Source: Pseudomonas sp. MM223
GTDB lineage: Bacteria > Pseudomonadota > Gammaproteobacteria > Pseudomonadales > Pseudomonadaceae
Direction of reading: 5' to 3'
DNA: 64,000 nt
Assembly (NCBI GenBank): GCA_947090765.1
Contig: OX352322.1
Span: forward strand, 2,127,501-2,191,500
In this document: piece by piece, positions 49,974-59,187 of the stretch
Layout: each line of letters starts with the position of its first letter
How positions within the stretch are numbered: the first letter of the stretch is position 1
The notes under the pieces: model-generated
The model's input: the letters and a program-made list of their open reading frames with translations, nothing else
Told to the model about the DNA's origin: nothing
The model's database searches: none
Program-made: the position numbers and the translations under genes

Positions 49974-52327
49974 TTGACCGTCTCGACCACTGATAGCGTT
50001 ATTGAATACGTATCCGGCGGCCCGGCGTTCCCGATCCCGTACCGGTTCCTGCAGAACTCCGATATTGAGGCTGTGCTGGTAAAGCAAGATGGCACGTCCG
50101 AGACTCTGGCGCTCGGCACGCAGTACACGCTGACCGGGGCGGGGACTCAAAGCGGAGGAACCCTGACCTCAGCATACGCAGCTGGCTTTCTTGCCACAGT
50201 AGGCGCAAGCCTGACCATATCTCGCGTGATGGCAGCCACCCAGCCAACCGACTTGCGCAACCAGGGGCGGTTCCTGGCGGAAACCCATGAGACGGTGCTT
50301 GATCGGCTGACGATGCTGATCCAGCAGGGCTTTTCAATACTGGGCCGGGCCCTGCTGCGACCGATAGGCAAGAACTACTACGACGCACATGGCCGGCAGA
50401 TCAAGAAACTGGCCGACCCAACCGACACCCAAGATGCTGCAACCATGGGTTGGACAGACCAGTTCGTCGCAAATCTGATCGCGAAAGTAACAGGTCCGAT
50501 CAATAACGCAGAAAACGTGTTCTATCGGTACCCGAACGGATCTACTCATGTTGTCCAGGATCTTGCGGAAACTGATGGTGTGTCTGGTATCGGCGCGCCA
50601 TTCGGCACCGTGGCAGATTACATCTCACGTCGCCGACCAGTTAGCACTTTTGGGGTGATTGGAGATGGTGTCGCAGATGACTCCGATGCCATTGAGGATG
50701 CGCTTCTATCGGGAGTTCCGTTTAAATCAGGGCCAGGAATCATAAGAATCACTCGTAGGATTTCTGGGCTAGTCCCGGGGCAATTGAATTGGGTTAGCGA
50801 TGGAACCATCATCCTCAACGGCTCTACGTCAGAAACACCAGCGTGCATCGATCTAGAGGTTCTTCCAGGCTTTAATCATCGTATTGAAGGCGTCCTTCAG
50901 ATCGATGGAAATCTTCTGTCTTCCGTCGGAATCCGTATATGGAACAAGTCCGCGATTGGATTTCCCCTTGGATACGCGACCCTCTACGCCGCCGATGTAC
51001 AGGTTAAGAATATCCGTCGAGGCTTTGTGACTTCGGCTAACGGCGACGGGATCATCGTTCGTGGCGGCTTCACAAGCGTGATCCTCGATCGCCCAGTCGT
51101 GAGTAACGTTCGGCTGGCGGCTGGCGCTGGCATCCTTGGCAGTGTGGGGGCCTGCGGCATCACTGTATTCGGTATCAATACCGGCTTCCCGATCGTAACC
51201 ATCCTCAACGACCCGCAGATCGATACGATCTTGAGCGAGGATCCTGCCTATAACGCCGATCAGGACGGATGCAGAATCTTCGGGCCATGGGATACAGCTG
51301 GCGCGAAGACTAACTCTGTATTCATTATCAATGGCGGTAGTTTCCGTGATTGCTGGGGCAGAAGCGTCAAGTCGCAGGCTGAGACTTGCGTGATCAAAGG
51401 TACCAACTTCTCGTCGTTCTCTGGACCAACCTCTGGTCGCAACAGCGAGATCGACTGCCAGGTCGGCGGCGGCATGATCAGCGACATCACCGTTTACCTG
51501 TCAGGCGCCAACACAACCCCGAACGAGATCGTTTCGTTCCAGCCTAGCCCGACCTTCGAATCGTTCGCAGGCAAGCTCAACGGATGCCAGGTGACTACCA
51601 CCCATCCACTGACTGCCGTCGTGTCGACGTTCCCGCGGGCCAAGACCCAGCACAAGATCACCGTTCGCGATGTCGATGTTATCGGTCCGCTTGTGCGCCT
51701 GGTTGAGTTCCGCGTGTGGATGGACAAAACCACGCTTCTTCTGGACGGTTGCACCGTCAACAACCTGACCGGCCAGCTGGTGCGCGTTACCGCCAGTGGC
51801 GCAGGCGGGGCACCGTTCGTTGGCAAGGTCACGATCAAGAACGCAACCAACATCGGACCTGCTGCCCCCCTGGTGACCGACAAGGTTGCCGGCCTGGCTG
51901 CCAACTCCATCGTCAGCACTCAGGATGTCGACGGCTTCACCCTGCCAGCACAGCAAGCCGAATCCGCTGCGAATCTGGGCGGTGCGACCCGCGTCAATTC
52001 CCTTACCGGCATTGACTCCTCCAGCGGCTCACTTGAGCCAATGTCCAAGAATATCGCTGCTGGCGCCACGGTCACATTCCCGATCAGGGGCTTCAACAAC
52101 TCGGCCGCGCCGTGGTCAGCATCGGCGCAGGCAACTTGGCCCACGGCTTGGTCGCAATTTCCTCAGCTGGGGTTGTGAATCTTACGGCGGGCGCTACCGA
52201 TATCGTCACCGGAACTACCACTGAGCCTGTGACGGGCAACTACCGGCTTTGGATTTCTGGAGGACTTCTGCAGGTTAAGAACAATACAGCGACCGCTAGA
52301 CAGTGCACGCTGTTCTACATGGGCTGA
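49974..52327 (+). pseudogene. Tailspike with pectate-lyase-like beta-helix, frameshifted near its end as read
   Basis: Starts at a TTG (GGAG upstream). The N-terminal particle-binding domain is T7 gp17-like (TTDSVIEYVSGGPAFPIPYR, about residues 1-150). The beta-helix begins FGVIGDGVADDSDAIEDALL (about 223-242), as in depolymerase tailspikes. Near 52104-52112 one extra base breaks the frame; as read it ends at 52178. In the next frame 70 residues continue (VSIGAGNLAHGLVAISSAGV) to 52327. It would bind and possibly cleave surface polysaccharide. Confidence 0.82.
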
Positions 52328-52469
52328 AGATCGTTGGTGCTTGGCGCCATGGCAAAGTTCTATAGCTTGATGGACAGAGGAGCATCATGGGACAGAGGAT
52401 GTCCCTGTACTGTTGGATCCCGATAGAAACCCCGGCAATGCCATACCGGAGTGCTACCTTTTTCCTGCC

Positions 52470-52496
52470 CAAAAAATAGCCACTTATGTGGCTATC
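52470..52496 (-). terminator. Leftward terminator inside attR side
   Basis: On the minus strand ATAGCCAC, loop ATAA, GTGGCTAT, then TTTTT. It stops transcripts from the displaced host dusA promoter before they enter the tail genes. Confidence 0.7.
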
Positions 52497-52513
52497 CCGC
52501 TCCCCTTGCTTAA

Positions 52514-52531
52514 TTTTTGCTACAGCAAAAA
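52514..52531. promoter_or_regulatory. Palindrome with TTGCTAC site near attR
   Basis: TTTTTGCTACAGCAAAAA is a perfect palindrome and contains the TTGCTAC half-site seen beside int. It is a candidate arm-type binding site. Confidence 0.45.
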
Positions 52532-52573
52532 CATGGCATGCCTATAAGACCCGGAAATACTGGGTCTTCAAGA

Positions 52574-52657
52574 TTAATCGACACGATCCATCATGGGTGC
52601 GACAGAAAACCGGCGGGCCGGTTCCGCACGTTGATTTACAGCGGATTCTTGGGGCAT
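52574..52657 (-). pseudogene. dusA: Displaced 5' end of host dusA
   Basis: Encodes MPQESAVNQRAEPARRFSVA then PMMDRVD and a stop. This is the original dusA N-terminus, cut off after the conserved PMMD by prophage integration. The host promoter presumably remains upstream. Excision would rejoin it to the body at 10.8 kb. Confidence 0.88.
52586..52611. other. attR, prophage right attachment site
   Basis: ATCCATCATGGGTGCGACAG followed by AAAACC matches attL at 24 of 26 positions. The mismatches limit the crossover to one of the identical blocks (9, 5 or 10 bp). Confidence 0.88.
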
Positions 52658-52792
52658 GTGGGGCACGTATCTGATACCCGGCTCGGTCTTCCGGCGCCGG
52701 GTGGATTTGGGGAATTGGCATAGTCTACCAACTTGGCCCGCTATGCGTCTGGGCCAGTGATGGTTGGCTTCTCCCGCTACCAATGGCCCCGC

Positions 52793-53662
52793 CTACTTCA
52801 GCGGCACATAAATATCCGTTTCCCATTGCTCCAGCGGCGTTTCCGGGTACACGCTCAGGTATTGGAAGAACAACGGATGGTCGCGCAGCTCTTCATTGCT
52901 CGACGGCAGCCAGTCCCGGTATAGCGGATAAATGGTTTCGCCAATATAGTCAGGCGAGCCACTGTGCCGAATCACGGCACAACGCCCCGCCGGTATAACC
53001 CGTTCATGCACGCCGAATTCATTGGGCTGCACCGCCTCGTCCATTTCGCCACAAACGGCGAAGCGAAAGGCGTCGGGCGGGGTGGTGTCGGGGTTGTCGT
53101 AGGGGATGCCGAACGTGCGGCTGCTGGCGACCGGCGACTGGCCGCTGTTTATGCGCCATTGGCGAAAACGCGCGACGCTTTCACCGACCAGGCTGGGCGG
53201 CCCTCGGTGTTCGAGCGCGGCTACGCGGGTTTCGGCGAAATCCACGATACGGATTTGCATGGTGATACTCCTGGAAAGGTGTGGAACAACGAATACCGCA
53301 CTCCAGGCCTGCCAGTTCGGCGCCTTGGCAAACACGCTCGGCGCCATGCCGAAGGCACGCTTGAACGCCCTGGAAAAGGCTTCGGGGCTTTCGAAACCGG
53401 CCCCGTATGCGGCTTCCAGTACGGGCGTTGCGGGGGAGGCGACCAATTGGTGCGCCGCGCGTCGAAGCCTCATCAGTTGCACATACCGTGAAACCGGAAC
53501 GCCCATGTATGCCGTGAACTGCCGATGGAAGTGAAATGCCGAGAAGTTGGCGATGCGGCTCAAGGCATTCACCGACAGGTCACCTTCGAGGTGGCTGTCG
53601 ATGTAGGCAAGCACGGCTTCGAACCGTTTTGCATAGGTAGGGCTGGGCTGTGAGTCAGTCAA
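52793..53662 (-). CDS. AraC-family regulator with GyrI-like effector domain
   Basis: 289 aa. Two helix-turn-helix motifs in the N-terminal AraC domain (LSVNALSRIANFSAFHFHRQ, AAYGAGFESPEAFSRAFKRA, about residues 28-105). The C-terminal GyrI-like domain (about 133-289) starts MQIRIVDFAETRVAALEHRG and would bind a small hydrophobic ligand. Host gene next to the prophage; targets unknown. Confidence 0.88.
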   Translation of the reverse strand: MTDSQPSPTYAKRFEAVLAYIDSHLEGDLSVNALSRIANFSAFHFHRQFTAYMGVPVSRYVQLMRLRRAAHQLVASPATPVLEAAYGAGFESPEAFSRAFKRAFGMAPSVFAKAPNWQAWSAVFVVPHLSRSITMQIRIVDFAETRVAALEHRGPPSLVGESVARFRQWRINSGQSPVASSRTFGIPYDNPDTTPPDAFRFAVCGEMDEAVQPNEFGVHERVIPAGRCAVIRHSGSPDYIGETIYPLYRDWLPSSNEELRDHPLFFQYLSVYPETPLEQWETDIYVPLK

Positions 53663-53756
53663 CGAACGGAACCTCCGGAAGGTGCGGTGAGCGCTAGCAT
53701 CCGTTGTTCAGGCATCGTGGTGCCTAGCCGTGATTGCTCTGTTGCGGTTTGGAATC

Positions 53757-54152
53757 TTAACGTTCAGCGTGGCTGCAGTGTGCGTACCACGGGGCAGCAG
53801 AATCGAGATGAACATGCTTCTGCTTCTTGGGCAGGAACGGTGTATCAAGCGTGCCCAACGCTATCGAAACCCAGTCGGCAAACTCACCTTGGGCGCGTGA
53901 CCAGAACAAGGTCGAGCCGCACTCAACGCAGAACTCCCGCACCACCGTCTGCGAAGACGCATAGGCCTTGATACTGGTGGCGCCGCGAAGAATGCGCAGC
54001 ATGCTGCGCGGAACGCTGCCGTAAGACGCAAATGCTGCTCCGTGCCCTTTGCGGCACTGGTTGCAATGGCAGTGGCTCACAGCCTTTGGCGGGGTAAGCA
54101 GCAGGTAACTGACCGCTGCGCACAAGCAGCTTCCTTGGTATGCCTCTTTCAC
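53757..54152 (-). CDS. GFA-family (CENP-V/GFA) zinc protein
   Basis: 131 aa from a GTG at 54152 with GGAAG upstream. Zinc-binding cysteines in GSCLCAAVSY, CHCNQCRKGHG and FCVECGSTLFW fit the glutathione-dependent formaldehyde-activating-like fold. Many members do not act on formaldehyde, so the substrate is open. Confidence 0.85.
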   Translation of the reverse strand: MKEAYQGSCLCAAVSYLLLTPPKAVSHCHCNQCRKGHGAAFASYGSVPRSMLRILRGATSIKAYASSQTVVREFCVECGSTLFWSRAQGEFADWVSIALGTLDTPFLPKKQKHVHLDSAAPWYAHCSHAER

Positions 54153-54360
54153 TGGCGCTTCCGTGCAGGTGGAAAACGCCAGCGTAACCGCCCGGGCCTG
54201 ATCAGTCGACCGTCGCACGCCTGCTTCGGCGTCAGCACAATATCGATTACGGGCATGCAAAATTATTTTTGTGCCGGTGCATCCAGAACGGCTCTCGATG
54301 GGTAGTTCTTATCAGGCAGTCGGTGATTGCCTGACCCATGACCCCCACGGAGTTCGCCCC

Positions 54361-54888
54361 ATGATCATCAAGCCCGCTTTCTCCCTGCTTGCCGCCTGCC
54401 TCGTACTCGCGTCTGCACCCGCCCATGCCCAGTCGGGCGTCCCGGACGCAGTCAAGGTACCCGACGGCCACGCCATCATGTTGGAAACCGTCGGTGTCGG
54501 TGAGATCACCTACGAATGCCGCGACAAGGCCAGTGCGCCAGGCCAGACGGAGTGGTTCTTCGTCGGCCCCAAGGCGTTGCTCAATGATCGCAGCGGCAAA
54601 CCTGTAGGTGACTATTTTGGCCCTCCGGCCACCTGGCAGGCCAAGGACGGTTCGAAAGTGACCGGCACCCAGCTTGCCGTCGCCCCGGCGGCCAAAGGCG
54701 ATATTCCGTATCAGCTGGTCAAAGCCAACCCCGCCGAGGGCAAGGGCGCGATGCAAGGGGTCAGCTACATCCAGCGCCTGGCGACGCGCGGTGGCGTAGC
54801 GCCTTCGGTGGACTGCACGGCGCAGAGCAAAGGCGCGCAGCAAGTAGTCAAGTACCAGGCGGACTACGTGTTCTGGTCAGCCAAGTGA
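54361..54888 (+). CDS. Exported DUF3455 protein
   Basis: 175 aa. Signal peptide MIIKPAFSLLAACLVLASAP with cleavage after AHA. The mature part (GVGEITYECRDKASAPGQTE, PYQLVKANPAEGKGAMQGVS) is the DUF3455 family. Periplasmic, function unknown. It lies upstream of an ECF sigma/anti-sigma pair. Confidence 0.78.
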   Translation: MIIKPAFSLLAACLVLASAPAHAQSGVPDAVKVPDGHAIMLETVGVGEITYECRDKASAPGQTEWFFVGPKALLNDRSGKPVGDYFGPPATWQAKDGSKVTGTQLAVAPAAKGDIPYQLVKANPAEGKGAMQGVSYIQRLATRGGVAPSVDCTAQSKGAQQVVKYQADYVFWSAK

Positions 54889-54997
54889 CGAGGGCTTGAG
54901 CGGCACGCCAGCGATTGATCATCTACGCTGCTGGACGTGCCCTAGGCCGGTAAGGCTGGGCACCGTCCAGGTTTCATGATGAAGGAACGACCCCATA

Positions 54998-55546
54998 TTG
55001 AATTCGCCCGTTGTTTTATTTGATTTCGAGGGCTGTCTTGCCGCTTGTGCCCAAGGAGACCGCCGCGCCTTGCAGGCGCTCTACGAGCATGAGGGGGCAC
55101 GTTTGCTGGGCGTCGCACGGCGCATCGCGCGCGACCAGGCGAGCGCGGAGGACATCGTTCACGATGCCTTTGTACGTATCTGGACACGTGCTGCCAGCTA
55201 TGACCCATCGCGCGGTTCAGCCCGGGGCTGGGTCTACAGCATTACCCGTCACCTGGCGCTGAACTTCGTGCGTGACGGCCGCTGGGAAACCGACCTGGAC
55301 GAGACAGGCATGATCGCGGCTGTAACCCTGGCCCCGGAGCTGGACGACCTGCAACTGTGGTCAGGCTCGGCGAAAATCTATCGCTGCCTTGAGCAACTGC
55401 AACCCGCTCCCCAGCGTTGCATCCTGCATGCGTATGTGGACGGTTGCAGCAATGCCGAAATCGCAACCCTGCTGGGGGCGCCGTTGGGCACCGTGAAGGC
55501 ATGGATCAAGCGAAGCCTGAAGGCCCTGCGGGAGTGCATGACATGA
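54998..55546 (+). CDS. ECF-type RNA polymerase sigma factor
   Basis: 182 aa from a TTG with GAAGGA upstream. Sigma region 2 (IARDQASAEDIVHDAFVRIW, about residues 43-62) and region 4 (GCSNAEIATLLGAPLGTVKA, about 149-168) are clear. Its stop overlaps the anti-sigma start by 4 bp, so it is controlled by that partner. Related to SigK-type ECF factors. Confidence 0.9.
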   Translation: MNSPVVLFDFEGCLAACAQGDRRALQALYEHEGARLLGVARRIARDQASAEDIVHDAFVRIWTRAASYDPSRGSARGWVYSITRHLALNFVRDGRWETDLDETGMIAAVTLAPELDDLQLWSGSAKIYRCLEQLQPAPQRCILHAYVDGCSNAEIATLLGAPLGTVKAWIKRSLKALRECMT

Positions 55547-56250
55547 AGCGTACCCCAGGTGATGACAGCGCCGAGGACTTGGACGACCTGGCAGCCGAGT
55601 ACGTGCTGGGTACCTTGAGTGGCGAGCAGCGTGCTGCCCTGCAGGACCGGTTGAAAACGGAGCCGGCCGTACGCGCCGCAGTGGATGCCTGGGAGGCGCG
55701 CCTGCTCGAACTGACCACGCAGGCTGAACCCGTCACGCCAAGCCGCCGCTTGTGGGGCCGGATCGAGCGCAGCCTTGAAGAGGCTCACCCGTCCGGGCAT
55801 CCACGCGCTGGCTGGTGGCAGCGGCTTGGACTCTGGCAGGGCTTGAGCGCTGCGGGGTTGGCCGCGAGCTTGCTTCTGGCCTTGGCGCTGTTGACCAAGG
55901 CACCGCCTGTAACCACCTACATGGTGGTGCTGGTAGCGCCGTCAGGCCAGGCCCCGGGGTGGGTAGTGCAGGCCAACGATGCGAGCATGATCGAACTGAT
56001 CCCGCTTGGCGTGGACGATGTGCCCGAAGGCATGACCTTGCAGTTCTGGACCAAGGGGGAGCAGTGGCGCGCACCTGTTTCGCTGGGGTTGGTCAAGCCG
56101 GGCGAACAGTACCGCGTGCCGCTGAGGCGCTTGCCTGCGCTTGAGCCTAATCAGCTGTTCGAGCTGACCCTTGAGAAAGCGGGCGGCTCCCCGACCGGTG
56201 CGCCAACGGGCCCGGTGAAGTTCATTGGCCGCGCGGTGAAAGTCATATGA
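55543..56250 (+). CDS. RskA-like membrane anti-sigma factor
   Basis: 235 aa. A cytoplasmic N-terminal sigma-binding part (DDLAAEYVLGTLSGEQRAAL, about residues 13-32), one membrane helix (GLSAAGLAASLLLALALL, about 100-117), and a periplasmic RskA domain (IELIPLGVDDVPEGMTLQFW). It holds the upstream ECF sigma inactive until a periplasmic signal arrives. Confidence 0.88.
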   Translation: MKRTPGDDSAEDLDDLAAEYVLGTLSGEQRAALQDRLKTEPAVRAAVDAWEARLLELTTQAEPVTPSRRLWGRIERSLEEAHPSGHPRAGWWQRLGLWQGLSAAGLAASLLLALALLTKAPPVTTYMVVLVAPSGQAPGWVVQANDASMIELIPLGVDDVPEGMTLQFWTKGEQWRAPVSLGLVKPGEQYRVPLRRLPALEPNQLFELTLEKAGGSPTGAPTGPVKFIGRAVKVI

Positions 56251-56344
56251 GCCCCCGTGGCTGCTTTCGTGCACAAGCGGCTTGACCCTGAAGTGGCTAC
56301 AACCCTCACGCTGGTAGCCAGTTTCTCTCTACCAGGTATTCATC

Positions 56345-56800
56345 ATGGACAACCGTATTCCTCCGCCGCTGGTCGCTACCCTGTTCGGCCTGTTGGCGTG
56401 GTTCGCAGCTCGACACTTGCCGGGAACACTGGAGCTGACTATCGAATGGCGCATTGGCCTGGCGCTGGTGGTATTGCTGGCAGGCGTAGCGGTTTGCCTT
56501 GCCGGCGTGCTTTCCTTCCGTCACGCACGTACCACGGTCAACCCGCTGAAGCCTGAAACGGCTTCGGCCTTGGTCAGCTCGGGCGTTTACAGGTACACAC
56601 GCAACCCCATGTACTTAGGCTTCGCCACAGTGCTGATAGCCTGGTCGATCTTTCTCGCCTGGCCGCCAGCGCTGCTGGGCGTGCTGGGCTTCGTGATCTA
56701 CATGAACCGCTTCCAGATCGGGCCGGAGGAGCGGGCCCTTGCCAGCCTTTTCGGGCGTGAGTTTACGCAGTACTGCAACCAGGTCAGGCGTTGGCTCTAG
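56345..56800 (+). CDS. Isoprenylcysteine carboxyl methyltransferase-family membrane protein
   Basis: 151 aa with four hydrophobic segments (VATLFGLLAWFAARHLPG, GLALVVLLAGVAVCLAGVL, and two near the C-terminus). VSSGVYRYTRNPMYLGFATV is the SAM-binding signature of the PEMT/ICMT family. It would methylate a small molecule or lipid at the membrane; substrate unknown. Confidence 0.82.
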   Translation: MDNRIPPPLVATLFGLLAWFAARHLPGTLELTIEWRIGLALVVLLAGVAVCLAGVLSFRHARTTVNPLKPETASALVSSGVYRYTRNPMYLGFATVLIAWSIFLAWPPALLGVLGFVIYMNRFQIGPEERALASLFGREFTQYCNQVRRWL

Positions 56801-57159
56801 GCAACGACACGCCTGCCATATGCCGAACTTTGCCGCTCGGCACTGGCAGCTATGGGTAGTTAGTTGCCGATCGAGAGTGACTGCTTACGAGCTCACCTTA
56901 TTCAGCATTCATGATCCACTGAACGAGCCGCGCCCGTCCCGAGTCTGGCAGCGAGATCGGCACAGCATGATTTCGAGCGGAGTAACTAGTCTAGGGAATG
57001 TGGCTGAATCGTACAGGCGCTGTCCAAGGTCTACGACCAGTTGAGCCGGCAGACGCTCTGGCGGTTGGCAGCAGTTCTCAGTAAAAAGCTCAGATTGAGG
57101 CTGCGCAGGGCCGCGCATTGAGCGAGGATATTGCCCACTAAAGCAATCCGGGGCGGGCA
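56801..57159 (+). pseudogene. Possible remnant of a lost gene
   Basis: 359 bp without an intact gene. Pieces in different frames read like one protein: GVTSLGNVAESY, then QALSKVYDQLSRQTL (about 57014-57058), then EAAQGRALSEDIAH with a stop near 57139. This suggests a frameshifted C-terminal remnant. I cannot name the family. Confidence 0.25.
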
Positions 57160-58239
57160 ATGAGTGATATTAGGGAAGAGGGACAGAAGCCCAGTCTGAA
57201 GGACCTGATTCTTGAGCAAAAACCAAGGGATGAAATCGAGCTGGAAGGTCACCAGTTCGAGGTCATGCCGGTTACGGTGGGGCTGATGAAGAAGCTCTCT
57301 GCTCCTGATGTACAGGATGTTTTGGATAGAGATGTTGGTCTTCAGGCACTTCAAGAAACGATTAAATGCGGTGGGGAAAGGACCTCTGACGTTCTACTCG
57401 ACGCGCTGAGTGAAGCTTCGAAGCAGCAGCTTGCTAGGAGCGCTCTTTCCTCTAATGGATTTGTGGGGGGAGGCGGCGATTCTCTTGCTGAACTTGGGGC
57501 TGCGCTAAAAAATCGCAAAAACCTGTTTTCCATACCTGAGAGCTTGAACATAGGCAAGACGATGGCCGCCCACTTAGAGGAAATGCAGCGTGCGAGCCGC
57601 TCTATCACTAACTTCACAAAGCAAATCCGACCAGAAAGTACTGTCGAGGGCATTAAGTCTCTGGAACGCCCCAGCATTCTGGGTTCATTGGACTTTAGCC
57701 ACTCGCCTCAAGCCAGATCCGCAGACGCGGCAGAGGCCACACAAGAGCTGATGAAGGACATGTTGACAGCGCAGGGCTCGATGTTGAAACACATGGGCGA
57801 GTTGGCTGATTCGCTCATTCAAGTGGCAATTCCTCAGTGGCTCGATCAGATCAAATCGGCGGAGCAGGAGGCGAAAAAGTCAGCAGATCGAGCGAACAAA
57901 AGTCTGCTGTGGGCTGTGCTTGCTGTGATCGTGTCTGTCGCCTGTACCGTAGGCACAGCCATTTTTGACTCGGTCCAGTCCGCTGGTGACGAGATTCAGT
58001 TCAACCACCGGGCGAATGCTATTGAGTCGTTGATGTTGCAACAAATTGGGCAGAATTCGAAGCTGCTTGAGGTGATGCAGCAAGAGCGCGACGAGCAGTT
58101 TGATCAGCTACGCGCGATTCGAGATCAGTTAACGAAGTCGGCGGAGATACAGGAAAGCATTAGCGCGAGCTTGAGCAAAGCGCCGACTACGTCAGTCACG
58201 GCGAAAGAGACTGAGCAGGTTCCGCAAAAGAAAGATTAA
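57160..58239 (+). CDS. Membrane protein of unknown function
   Basis: 359 aa (MSDIREEGQKPSLKDLILEQ). A soluble N-terminal part, a helical coiled-coil region (about residues 190-248), one membrane helix (about 248-269, LLWAVLAVIVSVACTVGTAI) and a second helical tail. Base composition is visibly more AT-rich than its neighbours, suggesting transfer. It stands alone with its own terminator. Role unknown; a defence function is possible but unsupported. Confidence 0.6.
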   Translation: MSDIREEGQKPSLKDLILEQKPRDEIELEGHQFEVMPVTVGLMKKLSAPDVQDVLDRDVGLQALQETIKCGGERTSDVLLDALSEASKQQLARSALSSNGFVGGGGDSLAELGAALKNRKNLFSIPESLNIGKTMAAHLEEMQRASRSITNFTKQIRPESTVEGIKSLERPSILGSLDFSHSPQARSADAAEATQELMKDMLTAQGSMLKHMGELADSLIQVAIPQWLDQIKSAEQEAKKSADRANKSLLWAVLAVIVSVACTVGTAIFDSVQSAGDEIQFNHRANAIESLMLQQIGQNSKLLEVMQQERDEQFDQLRAIRDQLTKSAEIQESISASLSKAPTTSVTAKETEQVPQKKD

Positions 58240-58580
58240 CGACCCTTTCCCGCTTTCGGAGCGATATTTTCAGTAAGTGAAGACATATGCCGAAGACAAC
58301 CCTCTTTTAACTCGGCCACTGCGCCGAGTTTTAGAGATAGCCCCTGACAAAAAAAATTCGTTTGCGAGCGTCCGCTATGAGTCGATGGCCGCCAGTCTCA
58401 GGCAGCGACCTTCGACCCATAGCAGCCCTTCATAGTCGGCTGTTGTTGCCCAGTAAGGGCGTCTGCAACGTCACGGTGAGTAAGGTCTCGTTACGGCCTA
58501 ACTGGGGCATTTTCGAACCTGCTACGGAATGCATAACCAACAGCGTGGTCTGTAGAACCACTCTGCAAAGGACATGCGCC
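58240..58580. other. Intergenic stretch with a terminator, no gene
   Basis: 341 bp. The terminator at 58309-58332 is listed. The rest (about 58360-58560) contains GCGTCCGCTATGAGTCGATG, resembling a widespread intergenic degenerate repeat; nothing else is seen. Confidence 0.4.
58309..58332 (+). terminator. Terminator after the unknown membrane protein gene
   Basis: AACTCGGC, loop CACTGC, GCCGAGTT then TT. Seventy bases after the stop. Confidence 0.7.
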
Positions 58581-59174
58581 ATGTCGATACGCACCGCACG
58601 CTGCTTGCTGGTCTTGCCATTGTTCGCGGGTTGCCAATACCTCCCTCATACCGATTACTTCGTCGCGCCAGAAAACGAGCCCAACCCCGCCTGGGTACGC
58701 ATCGTCAACTTCACTCAGCATGCCGATATCTACCAGTATGAAAACGGTGTGCGCTCGGGCGGCGTGATCCGCACCGGGCCGCTCCCGTTCATCCATACGC
58801 AGGATCAAAACATGCCCAAGGCAGGGCAGGACTTGACGTTCGACTACTTCGAAACACGCGTCAGGCCCGGTATCGAAACGCAGGTGGGGATGTTCTGGGA
58901 GGGGCCGCGTACCCAGTCGTGCATGGTCACAACCAGGTTCACGCCCCAGGCAGGGCACTACTATCAGTTCAGGATGACATCAGGTTCGGGCGGTACCTGC
59001 ACCCTGTACCCGTCGCTGATCGAGCGCGAAAAAGACGGCGCCGGGTGGCGCCTTGTCCCCAACCAGGAAGTGACGTACCCGCACGGCGGACCTACCGCCA
59101 AAACCACTTACAGTAACAGCCAGTTCAAGGACCCCGATTACCAGCCTCCGGCGGGTCTGTATCCGGGCATGTAG
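58581..59174 (+). CDS. Lipoprotein of unknown function
   Basis: 197 aa from the ATG at 58581. The signal MSIRTARCLLVLPLFAGC has a good lipobox (LFAGC, Cys18). The mature part (YFVAPENEPNPAWVRIVNFT, HYYQFRMTSGSGGTCTLYPS) is beta-rich. Probably outer-membrane anchored. Followed 13 bp later by a small gene that may share its transcript. Confidence 0.72.
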   Translation: MSIRTARCLLVLPLFAGCQYLPHTDYFVAPENEPNPAWVRIVNFTQHADIYQYENGVRSGGVIRTGPLPFIHTQDQNMPKAGQDLTFDYFETRVRPGIETQVGMFWEGPRTQSCMVTTRFTPQAGHYYQFRMTSGSGGTCTLYPSLIEREKDGAGWRLVPNQEVTYPHGGPTAKTTYSNSQFKDPDYQPPAGLYPGM

Positions 59175-59187
59175 GGGAGTTGAATGC

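Larger units (their letters stand above)
52328..52573. other. Right end of the prophage, no gene supported
   Basis: 246 bp between tailspike and attR holding a leftward terminator and a TTGCTAC site, both listed. No start with ribosome site and sensible product is seen. Confidence 0.5.
10856..52611. mobile_element. Temperate podovirus prophage integrated in dusA
   Basis: A tyrosine integrase lies at one end. An imperfect 26-bp repeat bounds the element, and the displaced host dusA start lies at the other end. The interior has a full lambdoid early and immunity region, lysis genes, terminase, BPP-1-like head genes, T7-like tail tube and ejection proteins, and a tailspike with no contractile or long-tail genes, so the virion should be a podovirus. 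A DGR lies in the early left arm. Apart from three single-base frameshifts (17.96, 26.26 and 52.11 kb) it looks complete. Confidence 0.95.

Noticed and set aside
48019..52327. A third VR in the tail or tailspike genes
   Set aside because: I looked for the invariant VR end encoding EFRVRPVRR on both strands and found it only at TR, VR1 and VR2.
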